A stretch of 37,252 nucleotides of DNA from Bacteroidota bacterium (GCA_947469885.1 CANIQT010000033.1:1-37252), one strand, 5' to 3'. Counted from the first letter of the stretch, positions 1 to 8,437 are shown. Program-made: numbers and translations. The notes: a model not told the origin generated them from the sequence alone.

Positions 1-39
1 ATCAATGGGACATCATTCCGATAGCCCATTGATATTTTT
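1..39 (+). terminator. Terminator-like hairpin at the left edge
   Basis: ATCAATGGG at 1-9 is exactly complementary to CCCATTGAT at 25-33, with a 15-base loop that can pair further internally. An A/T run with five Ts follows. This looks like a rho-independent terminator for a plus-strand gene lying to the left of the window. The region 40-134 holds nothing else recognisable. Confidence 0.35.
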
Positions 40-134
40 AGAGTTCCAGTATGCCTTAAAAAACTCACACAAATAATTTCCATAAACAATGACAAATTTA
101 ACCAGTTTTAACTCTTAAAAAGTGTCAACCTATA

Positions 135-437
135 TCAGGACAAGACAGTACTGATATCGTAACGGAAAGAAACACAACTATCACCATAACCACCTAGTTC
201 GGTGCAGCCATACAAACTACCATTGCTTGCCTGACAAATCCGCCCAACAGGCATTGCACCAGTGGCATTAATAAAATTGTACACCGTGTGTAGATTAGTA
301 CCATCAGCATCAGCCGAAAAAATTGTTCCCTGACCAGTTGCTCCACCACTGTATGATGTGCCCCAAAGTTTGGTTTGCGCGTTTAAGCTCAAGCTGGTTA
401 CAGCGAGCAAAATAATTGAGAGTAGTTTTAGTTTCAT
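135..437 (-). CDS. Truncated GloVer-repeat secreted protein
   Basis: A 100-residue protein with an N-terminal signal peptide (residues 1-20, ending LNAQ) followed by about one unit of the 'choice-of-anchor tandem repeat GloVer' type. The tell-tale pieces are LWGTSYSGGATGQGTIF, NGSLYG and SFRYD. Family members normally carry many such repeats and end in a T9SS sorting domain. Here the frame stops right after the first unit, and nothing resembling further repeats was found in the 134 bases downstream. It is probably a decayed remnant or a 3'-truncated gene; a sequencing frameshift is possible. No function beyond export of the fragment can be inferred. Confidence 0.55.
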   Translation of the reverse strand: MKLKLLSIILLAVTSLSLNAQTKLWGTSYSGGATGQGTIFSADADGTNLHTVYNFINATGAMPVGRICQASNGSLYGCTELGGYGDSCVSFRYDISTVLS

Positions 438-538
438 GTGTAAGGATTAAGGTTTATTATTATTGTGTAATAGTAGTAATAATATACCATTTATCAAAAT
501 TTATTTTTAAACAATATATATTGTAAGTAATATTAATT

Positions 539-546
539 TAACTTTG
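539..546 (+). promoter_or_regulatory. Bacteroidota -7 box (TAACTTTG) upstream of 570
   Basis: TAACTTTG matches the Bacteroidota primary sigma factor -7 consensus TAnnTTTG. It sits 23 bases before the start codon at 570. A TTG occurs at 521-523, a shorter spacing than usual, so the -33 element is uncertain. Confidence 0.45.
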
Positions 547-569
547 TTTGAAAATCTAAACCAACAATT

Positions 570-2774
570 ATGAAACAAAACTACTTTCTCTCCATCAGCA
601 AAAAAACAATCTTTCTTTTTATTTTTCTTTTAAACATTCATTTACTGAAAGCGCAATGCCCTACCATAACGGTAGCTGTTGCTGCGTCTCCCACCATTTT
701 TTGTGAAGGCAACAGCGCTCAACTTTCGGTAACCACGGGAGTAAATGGTGGTGGATACAATGTTATTCAGGTGCCTTATGCACCAGTGGCAGGTAGTGGC
801 ACTGCAATAGGTTTGACTGACGACCAAATTAGTAGCATGCTTCCAATAGGTTTCAATTTTAGTTTTTTTGGAGTAGTGTATTCTCAGTTTAATATTTGTT
901 CGAACGGATTTATTACGTTTAATCCTGCCAATGGGTATGTACTAACAGCAGGCTTACCTCTGGCTTCGCCCAACACATTAATAGCAGGTAACCTTACCGA
1001 CCTTAACCCACCACTTGGTGGAACAATTGAATATTTTACAATAGGCACAATGCCCAACCGTCAGTTAATTGTTAACTTTAACAACATTCAGCACTTCCCA
1101 AGCGGCAATCCTATCAACATGCAGTACATTTTGTTTGAAACTACCAATGTTATTCAAATTCATCATACCCTTTATTCGGGCACTAACACTACTACCGAAG
1201 GAATAGAAGATGGAACGGGTGCTAATTTTTTAGTTGTTCCGGGACGAAATAACACCGTATGGGCAGCTAATAATGAATCTTGGCAGTTCAGCCCTGGAGC
1301 CGCCAGTTACAATTATTCGTGGAGCCCAACCGCTGGTTTGTCTAATCCCAACATTGCTAACCCGGTGGCTAGTCCTACTTCCAGCACATTATATACCGTT
1401 ACTGCTACCGACACCAATGGTTGCACAGGCACTGCACAAATTAGTTTGTTGGTTACCAATCTGCCTGTTACCGTTACTGCCAGTCCTGACAACGTTTGTG
1501 CGGGCAGTACTTCCCAATTAGTAGCCACTGCTACTTCAAACAGTACTACCAATTATGCTGTTTCCGCCATTCCCTTTTCTCCCATCACCGGAATGGGAAA
1601 CACTGTAACGCTGGCTGACGACCAAGTTTCGAGCATGCTGCCCATTGGTTTCACTTTTGGTTTTTATGGCAGTTATTATACACAGTTCAATATTGGTTCC
1701 AATGGTTTTATTACGTTTGATGCAGCCGCTTCTTCCAATAATTACCAGGGATGTTGTTCTGGTCAAATATTGCCCAATGCAGGCTTCCCAAACAATTTGA
1801 TAGCAGGTGCCTGGGAAGATTTGAATGCTTCCATGGGTGGTGGCATTAACTATTTTGTTTCTGGCACTTTTCCTAACAGAATATTGGTGGTGAACTTTAA
1901 TGCCATTCCTCATTCGCCAAACGTTAACCCTGTTACTTTCCAGATTCAATTGTTCGAAACCAGCAACGTTATTGAAATACATACTACTTCAATGCCTGGC
2001 AATCTGGGCGGTTACTGGTGGGGTCATACACAAGGTATCGAAAACGCAACAGGCACAGCGGCTGTGTTTCCAACAGGACGAAACCACAACAGCACATGGA
2101 CAGCTACCAACGATGCAGTAAGGTTTTCGCCTGTCAATACGTTTACTTATCTATGGTCTCCTTCTTCCACCTTGTCATCCGACACCATCTTCAACCCTGT
2201 GGCTACTCCCGTAGGAACTACTACTTATACTGTAAATCTTACAGACGTAAACGGTTGTGTGGGAAGTGGGTCTGTTGCGGTTTTTACCAATCCCCTTCCT
2301 TCTATACCAGTTGTGAGTTATCCGGGGTTAACACTTTATTCTACTTACGGAACAGGCAACCAATGGTACCTGAACGGAGTACTGATACCCGGAGCTACCC
2401 TGCAAACCTTCATCCCTTGGCAGGTTGGTATATATACTGTAACCTATACCGATGGCAATGGCTGCTCTGCCACTTCGTTGCCTTTTGAAGTAACTGTGAT
2501 AGGAATAGACGAATACCTGATGAATGTAAATGTGAGTATTTTTCCAAATCCAGCAACTGACAAACTTACTGTAACCATTGATAATAATCAACCTGCGGAA
2601 ATCACAATTTACGATGTTACTTCTCGCATTATTTTTCATCAAAAGTTTACTTCTTCCACCACCATAACTACCACCGGCTTTGCCAAAGGAATGTATCTTT
2701 ACGAAGTAAAATGTTTGGACCAGGAAAAGATGACCAATGCAGTGGTTAAAAAAGGAAGGTTGGTTAAGGAGTAG
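570..2774 (+). CDS. T9SS-sorted surface protein with two internal repeats
   Basis: 734 residues. A signal peptide (about 1-28, ending LLKAQ) is followed by two homologous modules of roughly 170 residues. Each contains a near-identical segment, SMLPIGFNFSFFG in the first and SMLPIGFTFGFYG in the second, then SNGFITF and a glycine/asparagine-rich beta pattern. Each module is followed by a PKD/Ig-like linker (YSWSPTAGLSNPNIANP and TYLWSPSSTLSSDTIFNP). The C-terminus is a classic type-A T9SS sorting domain: IFPNPATDKLTV, an ITIYDVT segment, then GMYLYEV and a terminal basic tail. The protein should cross the outer membrane by the Por/T9SS machinery and be anchored on the surface or released. The ligand or role is unknown; adhesin-like is an inference. 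A 21-bp tandem array lies 148 bases after the stop. Confidence 0.88.
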   Translation: MKQNYFLSISKKTIFLFIFLLNIHLLKAQCPTITVAVAASPTIFCEGNSAQLSVTTGVNGGGYNVIQVPYAPVAGSGTAIGLTDDQISSMLPIGFNFSFFGVVYSQFNICSNGFITFNPANGYVLTAGLPLASPNTLIAGNLTDLNPPLGGTIEYFTIGTMPNRQLIVNFNNIQHFPSGNPINMQYILFETTNVIQIHHTLYSGTNTTTEGIEDGTGANFLVVPGRNNTVWAANNESWQFSPGAASYNYSWSPTAGLSNPNIANPVASPTSSTLYTVTATDTNGCTGTAQISLLVTNLPVTVTASPDNVCAGSTSQLVATATSNSTTNYAVSAIPFSPITGMGNTVTLADDQVSSMLPIGFTFGFYGSYYTQFNIGSNGFITFDAAASSNNYQGCCSGQILPNAGFPNNLIAGAWEDLNASMGGGINYFVSGTFPNRILVVNFNAIPHSPNVNPVTFQIQLFETSNVIEIHTTSMPGNLGGYWWGHTQGIENATGTAAVFPTGRNHNSTWTATNDAVRFSPVNTFTYLWSPSSTLSSDTIFNPVATPVGTTTYTVNLTDVNGCVGSGSVAVFTNPLPSIPVVSYPGLTLYSTYGTGNQWYLNGVLIPGATLQTFIPWQVGIYTVTYTDGNGCSATSLPFEVTVIGIDEYLMNVNVSIFPNPATDKLTVTIDNNQPAEITIYDVTSRIIFHQKFTSSTTITTTGFAKGMYLYEVKCLDQEKMTNAVVKKGRLVKE

Positions 2775-2921
2775 TTTTATTCACTTTTGCACCTGCATTT
2801 GCAATTCTGAATTTCGGAAAACTTTACTACTAAATCATCAATCTCTTCTAAATTCAATAGTTTCGGGACAAAAAAGCAGGTTATTTTTAAGCTCCGGAAA
2901 CAACAGTTTATTGCTTTTTTC

Positions 2922-3152
2922 AAGTTTGTTCGAACAATTACCAAGTTTGTTTGAAGCATTACTAATTTTGTTTGAACAATTACCAAGTTTGTTTGAACAA
3001 TTACCAAGTTTGTTCGAAGTATTACCAAGTTTGTTTGAACAATTACCAAGTTTGTTCGAAGCATTACCAAGTTTGTTCGAAGTATTACCAAGTTTGTTCG
3101 AAGCATTAACAAGTTTGTTCGAAGCATTACCAAGTTTGTTCGAAGTAAAACA
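2922..3152. repeat. 21-bp tandem repeat array 1 (about 11 copies)
   Basis: Ten full units and a 14-base partial unit, each exactly 21 bp with no spacer, begin at 2922, 2943, 2964 and so on to 3132. The constant part is AAGTTTGTTYGAA; the next three bases alternate among CAA, GCA and GTA, then TTACC follows. The core TTCGAA/TTTGAA is palindromic or nearly so, and in the first unit the palindrome extends to TTGTTCGAACAA. The array fills much of the 494-base gap between the surface protein and amj. Open frames run through it on both strands (heptad peptides), but there is no sign that they are translated. Confidence 0.93.
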
Positions 3153-3206
3153 TCGTTTCTATTCAACTAAACTAGGAAATTAAGTAATGACTTTCGAAAG
3201 TATTCT

Positions 3207-3214
3207 TAAATTTG
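3207..3214 (+). promoter_or_regulatory. -7 box (TAAATTTG) upstream of amj
   Basis: TAAATTTG fits TAnnTTTG exactly and lies between the 21-bp array and the amj start at 3269. It would give a leader of about 45 bases. That leader contains a direct repeat of CCGAACGTAA just before the start codon. Confidence 0.45.
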
Positions 3215-3268
3215 TTTCGGATATTAATATGTAATTGGCAATAATGAGACCGAACGTAACCGAACGTA

Positions 3269-4069
3269 ATGACGACACAAATATTAATAGTTCTTATTCT
3301 GACATTTGTAATTAACTTAATTACGACACTTTCTTATTCGGTAAGAATTGTGGGTATTAGGACAGGACGAATTGCAATTTCATTTGCTTTGTTTAACATC
3401 CTTGTTTTAGTTTCCCGAACTGCAAACGGTTTTCAAGCACCACTACTTGCAAAGACAGTTGAGAACGACATTAAACACGGAATATTTAGTAACAACATTA
3501 CATTCCGACTTATAATATTCTCCTGCACACTTGCCACAATCTTTGGTGCATTACTCATTCCGACCTTTCAAAGAGTATTATCAAAAGCAGTAGTTAATTT
3601 CAGTACACATAAATCTATGTCAAGACTTCTGTTTCACGGCTTTTCAAAAGCTGGAATACTATATTTCAAAGACAACATAACTATACCTGCAAAAGGACAC
3701 ATAACACAAATAGAACTCAACAAACATTTCCCTTGGCGAATATTTCTCCTAAACATATTTGCAGTAGCTATAATGACAATTGGTGTTTTGTCTGCTGTTT
3801 ACGCTTCCTACCTTAATCCAGAATACAGAACAACCGCAAGTAATCTATCAGCATTTATAAACGGGTTTGCGACAATATTAATGTTTGCATTCATAGACCC
3901 GCATTTGTCAGCAATGACAGACGATGTTACATTAGGAAAGTGTTCAGAGGCAACATTCAGAAAATATATTGTGTATATGACCATTGCAAGACTGATAGGA
4001 ACTGTATTTGCTCAAATTCTTTTTATGCCAAGTGCTGAATTACTTGCTTGGTTTGCGAAAATAATATAA
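3269..4069 (+). CDS. amj: Lipid II flippase Amj family protein
   Basis: 266 residues and strongly hydrophobic, with about six membrane segments. The N-terminal block (TLSYSVRIVGIRTGRIA, then SFALFNILVLVSRTANGFQAPLLAK) is the signature of the Amj/YdaH family (DUF2837). In Bacillus subtilis, Amj is the alternative to MurJ for flipping lipid II across the cytoplasmic membrane during peptidoglycan synthesis. The length fits full-size members (about 260-270). The ATG at 3269 is followed directly by the conserved first helix. The gene stands alone with its own promoter. Its flanks contain short GTAACGAA/AACACGACA-type repeats unlike the rest of the window, which might mean it was acquired. Function is by family assignment; the native MurJ is not in this window. 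Confidence 0.85.
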   Translation: MTTQILIVLILTFVINLITTLSYSVRIVGIRTGRIAISFALFNILVLVSRTANGFQAPLLAKTVENDIKHGIFSNNITFRLIIFSCTLATIFGALLIPTFQRVLSKAVVNFSTHKSMSRLLFHGFSKAGILYFKDNITIPAKGHITQIELNKHFPWRIFLLNIFAVAIMTIGVLSAVYASYLNPEYRTTASNLSAFINGFATILMFAFIDPHLSAMTDDVTLGKCSEATFRKYIVYMTIARLIGTVFAQILFMPSAELLAWFAKII

Positions 4070-4209
4070 CACGACATAACACGACAGAAACGAACACCAG
4101 CCGATAACAATAAGATTTTTGAAATTTTGAGAATGTTATCTTTAAGTGTAAAACCGGGCGTAACGAACCTGACCTGAAACAAAATGAGAAACATTATTTC
4201 ATTTTTGCC

Positions 4210-4234
4210 TTTGTTGGTGTTTTTCACCAACAAA
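4210..4234. repeat. Perfect hairpin sharing its stem with 25841-25864
   Basis: TTTGTTGGTG, a TTTTT loop, then CACCAACAAA: a perfect 10-bp stem with 5-base loop. The same TTGTTGGTG/CACCAACAA stem recurs at 25841-25864 with an AAAA loop. It lies between amj and the DMP19 gene and could terminate amj transcription, but it lacks a clean trailing U-run. The rest of 4070-4209 contains AACACGACA repeats and a GATAACA...TGTTATC inverted pair (4103-4109, 4134-4140). Confidence 0.8.
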
Positions 4235-4266
4235 CGTTCTGAAAAAATTCGAAATATTTAATTTCG

Positions 4267-4274
4267 TATGTTTG
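4267..4274 (+). promoter_or_regulatory. -7 box (TATGTTTG) upstream of the DMP19 gene
   Basis: TATGTTTG matches TAnnTTTG and is 39 bases before the start at 4314, predicting a leader of about 33 bases. No convincing -33 TTTG was seen. Confidence 0.45.
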
Positions 4275-4313
4275 CAAGTAAAAAAACTGTAAATACATAC
4301 AAATTAAATAAAA

Positions 4314-4772
4314 ATGGACATTGAAAAACTCCTTACATCAGACAATACAACTGAAAGCATTATTGAACTTGACAAGTATATTTGTCAATTGTGTGCCTGG
4401 GGAGACGAACTCAATAAGCTCACCGAGCCGCAACAAAATTTCTACTTTAACCAGAACTTAGAAAGAGAAATAAATAACGGAGGATTTAACCAATACTTTT
4501 ACAACTCTGCGGGTGACTTTGCTCACGAAACTATTGATTCGTTGAAAATAATTGGTGCAACCAAAACGGCTGAAATTTTACAAAAAGCAATTGAGCAGTT
4601 TCCTTACAATACAGTGCCGAAAGACGGAACAATTAGGCAAGACATGGTGGAAGAAATGGAAGAAGTTGCAGACGAAGTATGGAACGAACTTGACCAACAG
4701 TTTTATAAATATGAAGAAGATTTAATTGCAATGAACATTGAATATGTAAGAAAAAACAAAGACAAGTTTTAA
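4314..4772 (+). CDS. DMP19 family protein (DUF4375)
   Basis: 152 residues, acidic, soluble, no signal peptide. The segment REINNGGFNQYFYNSAGD (about residues 51-68) is the hallmark of the DMP19/DUF4375 family, followed by an amphipathic alpha-helical region (ETIDSLKIIGATKTAEILQKAIEQFP). The family takes its name from the Neisseria DNA-mimic protein DMP19, which binds a transcription factor. Whether this relative mimics DNA is not known, though its strong negative charge (for example VEEMEEVADEVWNELD) is compatible. It has its own -7 box and is followed after 36 bases by the MORN-repeat gene. It is small and mobile-looking, without obvious functional partners here. Confidence 0.75.
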   Translation: MDIEKLLTSDNTTESIIELDKYICQLCAWGDELNKLTEPQQNFYFNQNLEREINNGGFNQYFYNSAGDFAHETIDSLKIIGATKTAEILQKAIEQFPYNTVPKDGTIRQDMVEEMEEVADEVWNELDQQFYKYEEDLIAMNIEYVRKNKDKF

Positions 4773-4808
4773 TAAATAAAAAATTAAAAAACTATCCTTA
4801 TATAATTT

Positions 4809-5861
4809 ATGAAATTATCAATCCTTCTGATTATAACATTGTTCTCACAAATTTTTTTTGGGCAGGATACCACCTACTTTAACACCGACTGGAAACCCAC
4901 CAAGCGGAACAGCGCAGAATTTTTTAGAGTAGAGAAAAAAGAGGGAACCAAGTGGACACGCATGGACTTCTATTATAAATCGAAACAACTTCAAATGAAA
5001 GGAACGTATGCTACTCTGCAACCCGAAACTGAAGATGGTTATTTTGAATGGTATCATGCAAACGGGAAATTAAAACACAAGGGGAATTATGAAAAAGGAA
5101 AAAAAATTGGTGCGCATTTATGGTATGCTGACAATGGAAATTTAGAAGCAAAAGAACTTTACAAAGATGGAGAGTTGAGTGGAGCATACGAAGAATATTA
5201 CCCCAACGGAAAACTAATGGATAAGTCGTCATTTATTAACGGAATTCAAAATGGTTTTACCGAATATTATAGAGAAGATGGCTCAAAACAATCGAATGGT
5301 AATTTTAAAAACGGGAATAAAGATGGCGTATGGAGCTATTATGACGAAACAGGAATCATAAGAGAAACCAACATTTATAAAATGGATTTTGAAATAAAGG
5401 AAGCAAAGATGTTTCTTCGATTACCAAATGAAGAATGGTTTTTAGCCAATCAAACAGATAAAGGTTTAATTCAATATATTTTCAAAAGAAATGAAATAGA
5501 AGATTCTTCAGGTAAAGCAATAATTCCGGCAATTATGCTGTACATAGAGGATGCAAAAGATTTCAAACAAGATGTAATTACGTATTCAATGCAAAAGAGA
5601 TTAGCTTTTTCTGAAAAACCAATTACTATTGACAAAGTACTTTCGCCTACGGCAAACGATTTTCCTCTTCCTTATAAAAATGCAATCATAATTTTAGCCT
5701 CTTATTCCGACAAAGGACTTGATCACATTCTTTATATGGTTCATATTATAACCAATGACAACAAAGGACTTCAGTTATATATGGATATGACAAAAAGTGT
5801 GGCAGATAAATATGAAAAAGAGTTTTGGACCACATTACAATCAATTAAAGAATTAAAATAA
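4809..5861 (+). CDS. MORN-repeat (YwqK-like) exported protein
   Basis: 350 residues with a signal peptide (about 1-18, ending IFFG). Residues about 70-195 hold five MORN-variant repeats of the YwqK type, built on G.Y..G...G....Y..NG (for example FEWYHANGKLKHKGNYEKGKKIG and EEYYPNGKLMDKSSFINGIQNG). The C-terminal 150 residues are an unassigned alpha/beta domain. Databases often label such proteins 'toxin-antitoxin system YwqK family antitoxin', but no toxin gene is adjacent and the signal peptide argues for a periplasmic or outer-membrane location. Function unknown; the repeats probably form a beta scaffold. It is first in a co-directional run with the TonB-C gene 48 bases downstream. Confidence 0.75.
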   Translation: MKLSILLIITLFSQIFFGQDTTYFNTDWKPTKRNSAEFFRVEKKEGTKWTRMDFYYKSKQLQMKGTYATLQPETEDGYFEWYHANGKLKHKGNYEKGKKIGAHLWYADNGNLEAKELYKDGELSGAYEEYYPNGKLMDKSSFINGIQNGFTEYYREDGSKQSNGNFKNGNKDGVWSYYDETGIIRETNIYKMDFEIKEAKMFLRLPNEEWFLANQTDKGLIQYIFKRNEIEDSSGKAIIPAIMLYIEDAKDFKQDVITYSMQKRLAFSEKPITIDKVLSPTANDFPLPYKNAIIILASYSDKGLDHILYMVHIITNDNKGLQLYMDMTKSVADKYEKEFWTTLQSIKELK

Positions 5862-5909
5862 TGCGCTTACTATTTTATAATTTCGGAATAACTCAAATCA
5901 AAAACAAAT

Positions 5910-6356
5910 ATGAAAAAAATTAAACTCATTACGTCCTTTCTTTTCCTTTCAGCAACACTGTGGGCACAAGACAGCAGCATGTCGAACGACACCGTTTATG
6001 CAACAGATAAAGTAGAAAAAAAACCGGAATTTCAGGGAGGAGAAATGGAGATGTATAAATTTATTCAGAAAAATATTATGTATCCTCAGATAGAAAAAGA
6101 AGCCAATATAATGGGCACAGTTTATACCAGTTTTGTGGTAGATAAAGATGGAAGCATTACCGATGTAACAGTGGTGAGAGGCGTGCCAGATGGTCCGGGG
6201 CTAGATGCTGAAGCGGTGAGAATGATAAGGCTGATGCCAAAATGGAACCCCGGAATTCAATATGGAAGAGCAGTTAAATGCAAGTTTAACTTGCCCATAA
6301 AATATTCGATATCGAATGGTAGAACCCCAAGAAAGAAAAAGAAAAAGGATAAATAA
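5910..6356 (+). CDS. TonB C-terminal domain protein (exported)
   Basis: 148 residues. The N-terminus is a cleavable-looking signal peptide (about 1-19, ending LWAQ). Residues about 38-135 form a TonB-C domain: KKPEFQGGEMEMYKFI, NIMYPQIEKEANIMGTVY, FVVDKDGSITDVTVVRGV, LDAEAVRMIRLMPKW. Classical TonB has an uncleaved membrane anchor and a proline-rich linker; both are absent. This is therefore one of the short periplasmic TonB-C proteins common in Bacteroidota rather than the energy transducer proper. The tail is very basic (RTPRKKKKKDK). The stop codon abuts the next start codon directly, so it is translationally coupled to the pentapeptide-repeat gene. Confidence 0.78.
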   Translation: MKKIKLITSFLFLSATLWAQDSSMSNDTVYATDKVEKKPEFQGGEMEMYKFIQKNIMYPQIEKEANIMGTVYTSFVVDKDGSITDVTVVRGVPDGPGLDAEAVRMIRLMPKWNPGIQYGRAVKCKFNLPIKYSISNGRTPRKKKKKDK

Positions 6357-6926
6357 ATGGAACAGGTAACAGATAAACTATTCGACAAAAATAATTTTAC
6401 CCAAAACCCTTTATTAAAAGGAGACTACGAATGTTGTGTATTTAAAAATTGTGATTTCTTAAATACCAATCTTTCTGATTTCAAATTCATTGATTGTGAA
6501 TTTTTAAGTTGTAATTTGAGTATGGCTAAACTTTCTAAAACAATTTTCAGAGAAACAAAATTTACTGATTGCAAAATGCTTGGGCTACAGTTTTACCACT
6601 GCAACGAGTATGGTTTATCCGTTAGCTTCAACACCTGTAACCTCACTCACTCCTCGTTTTACAAACGAAAAATAAAAAAAACTTCTTTCATCAACACGAA
6701 GTTAAACGAAGTTGATTTTACGGAGGCAGATGTAAGCGAATCAGTATTCGATAAGTGCGACTTAACCAATGCTCGGTTCGAAAATACAGTTTTAGAAAAA
6801 GCCGATTTTCGGACTTCGTATAACTATTCTATCAATCCCGAATTGAATAGAATAAAAAAAGCAAAATTTTCGTTAACCGGTATTCCCGGACTGTTAGATA
6901 AATATGATATTGAAATAGAAAATTAG
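6357..6926 (+). CDS. Pentapeptide-repeat protein (Qnr/MfpA-like fold)
   Basis: 189 residues made of pentapeptide repeats (A/C-[DNF]-[LF]-x-x) such as CVFKNCDFLNTNLSDFKFIDCEF and FTEADVSESVFDKCDLTNARFENTVLEKADF. These should fold as a right-handed quadrilateral beta helix. There is a single interruption near residue 145 and a C-terminal LTGIPGLLDKYDIEI tail, the layout seen in Qnr-like members. Qnr/MfpA proteins mimic DNA and protect gyrase, but this gene is not close enough by eye to call it a quinolone-resistance gene. No signal peptide, so cytoplasmic. Start codon directly follows the stop of the TonB-C gene; the membrane protein gene follows after 6 bases. Confidence 0.78.
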   Translation: MEQVTDKLFDKNNFTQNPLLKGDYECCVFKNCDFLNTNLSDFKFIDCEFLSCNLSMAKLSKTIFRETKFTDCKMLGLQFYHCNEYGLSVSFNTCNLTHSSFYKRKIKKTSFINTKLNEVDFTEADVSESVFDKCDLTNARFENTVLEKADFRTSYNYSINPELNRIKKAKFSLTGIPGLLDKYDIEIEN

Positions 6927-6932
6927 AACCAC

Positions 6933-7646
6933 ATGGAAAATCTCCCAACCTACATTGGTATTGTTTTTGGGTTAACTACCCTAGCAACCGTTTTAATATT
7001 TTATAAATCAACCACAAATTCAAAAACTACTCTTGTTGTTATATGTTCATGGCTTGCATTGCAAGCTTTCATTAGTCTTTCAGGCTTCTATACAGTTACC
7101 AACTCCCTTCCGCCACGTTTATTATTTTCGGTTGTTCCAGCAATGCTTTTTATTTTTGTACTTTTTGTTACAGCTAAAGGAAGGCAATTCATTGATAGTT
7201 TAGATACAAAAATGTTAACCATTTTACACATCATCCGTATTCCAGTAGAAATAGTTTTGTTCTGGCTTTTTGTTCATAAAACAGTTCCACAAATTATGAC
7301 CTTTGAAGGAAGAAACTTTGATATACTCTCAGGGATTACATCACCTATTGTTTTTTATTTCGGTTTCATAAAAAAACAACTGAACAGAAAAGTAATTTTG
7401 TTGTGGAACTTTATTTGCCTTGCTTTACTTGCAAATATAGTAGTTATCGCGCTTTTGTCAGCTCCTTTTCCGTTTCAGCAATTCGCCTTCGACCAGCCAA
7501 ACATTGCTATATTATATTTTCCGTTTATTTGGCTGCCTTGCTGTGTAGTACCTTTAGTGTTGCTTGCACATTTAGTTTGTATCAGACAAATAATCAATAA
7601 TAAAAATACCTGCAACGTAAAAAAAACAGCCGATACTAACGAGTAA
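6933..7646 (+). CDS. Multi-pass membrane protein, function unknown
   Basis: 237 residues with seven predicted membrane helices, for example IGIVFGLTTLATVLIFY, LLFSVVPAMLFIFVLFV, PVEIVLFWLFVHKTVPQI, and VILLWNFICLALLANIVVIALL. The loop FEGRNFDILSGITSPIVFYF and the closing ILYFPFIWLPCCVVPLVLLAHL are typical of a small family of Bacteroidota integral membrane proteins without assigned function. It is not an ABC, MFS or kinase component by any motif seen. Six bases separate it from the pentapeptide-repeat gene, so the two are probably co-transcribed. Confidence 0.65.
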   Translation: MENLPTYIGIVFGLTTLATVLIFYKSTTNSKTTLVVICSWLALQAFISLSGFYTVTNSLPPRLLFSVVPAMLFIFVLFVTAKGRQFIDSLDTKMLTILHIIRIPVEIVLFWLFVHKTVPQIMTFEGRNFDILSGITSPIVFYFGFIKKQLNRKVILLWNFICLALLANIVVIALLSAPFPFQQFAFDQPNIAILYFPFIWLPCCVVPLVLLAHLVCIRQIINNKNTCNVKKTADTNE

Positions 7647-7665
7647 ATAAATGAGAGATAAACAG

Positions 7666-7673
7666 TATATTTG
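7666..7673 (+). promoter_or_regulatory. -7 box (TATATTTG) upstream of 7691
   Basis: TATATTTG matches TAnnTTTG and lies 17 bases before the ATG, so the leader would be about 11 bases. It probably starts a transcript covering 7691-12001, since the next two genes follow with gaps of only 9 and 3 bases. Confidence 0.5.
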
Positions 7674-7690
7674 CGGACTTTTAGCTCATA

Positions 7691-8437
7691 ATGAAAAAAT
7701 TAAGTTTAGTAGTTTTTGTTTTTTATTCTTCATTCCTCACCGCACAGGTAAGCATTAAAGATTCTTCCATATACACGCCATTGCTTGGCATTTCTTATGG
7801 CTACCAGCTTTCGGGTGGCGACCTCGTGGACAGGTTTGGAAATAATTCTTCCATCCAATTAAATCTTGACTTTAAAAGTAAGGCGTATATTATGATTGGA
7901 TTAAACTGTAGTTATATTTTCGGAAATTCGGTGAAAGAAAATTTGTTTACCAACATCTCCACTCCCGAAGGATATATCATTAACAGAGATGGCTCGATAG
8001 CTGACGTTCGTTTGTGGGAAAGAGGGTTTACTGCTTCTGTAACATTAGGCAGATTGTTTCATTTCAAAAAACCAAATCCTAATTCAGGAATTATATTCAA
8101 TGTAGGTTTTGGTTTTTTGCAACACAAAATAAGAATAGAAACAATTGGCAACGATGTTCCTCAATTGTCGAAAGAATACAAAAAAGGGTATGATAGGCTA
8201 ACGAATGGCTTTTTGTTAAGCGAGAATCTTGGCTACATGTATTTAAGTAATAACCGTCTTGCCAATTTTTATATTGGTTTGGAATGCATGCAAGGTTTCA
8301 CACAAAACCGCAGAAGCTATAATTTTGATACCATGGAAAAAGACACAAAAAAAAGGCTTGACATATTATATGGAGCAAAACTGATGTGGATTTTACCATT
8401 ATATAAAAAACCACCACAAGAATACTACACGCATTAA
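7691..8437 (+). CDS. Outer-membrane beta-barrel-like protein, unknown function
   Basis: 248 residues with a signal peptide (about 1-18, ending LTAQ). The mature part alternates polar and hydrophobic residues in short strands ending in aromatics (IMIGLNCSYIFGN, SGIIFNVGFGFLQHKI, LANFYIGLECMQGF, ILYGAKLMWILPLYKK), as expected for an eight-stranded or similar outer-membrane barrel. No family could be named. It precedes waaA by 9 bases with no terminator in between, which suggests a shared transcript and perhaps a role linked to the outer membrane or LPS; that link is inference only. Confidence 0.6.
   Translation: MKKLSLVVFVFYSSFLTAQVSIKDSSIYTPLLGISYGYQLSGGDLVDRFGNNSSIQLNLDFKSKAYIMIGLNCSYIFGNSVKENLFTNISTPEGYIINRDGSIADVRLWERGFTASVTLGRLFHFKKPNPNSGIIFNVGFGFLQHKIRIETIGNDVPQLSKEYKKGYDRLTNGFLLSENLGYMYLSNNRLANFYIGLECMQGFTQNRRSYNFDTMEKDTKKRLDILYGAKLMWILPLYKKPPQEYYTH

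Noticed and set aside
2737..3183. Plus- and minus-strand open frames through array 1 (heptad SLFEQLP / MLRTNLV peptides)
   Set aside because: A 21-bp unit lacking stops in a frame stays open automatically. No start context, signal or homology, and the variable positions change amino acids freely.
4809..5861. Antitoxin of a toxin-antitoxin pair (YwqK label)
   Set aside because: Only the MORN-type repeats match; there is a signal peptide and no adjacent toxin-like gene.
5910..6356. TonB energy transducer
   Set aside because: The C-terminal domain matches, but the membrane anchor and proline-rich linker needed for energy transduction are missing and ExbB/ExbD genes are absent.
6357..6926. Qnr-type quinolone resistance gene
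   Set aside because: Shares the pentapeptide fold and a similar C-terminal tail but is shorter and not recognisably a Qnr by motif; fold alone does not establish gyrase protection.
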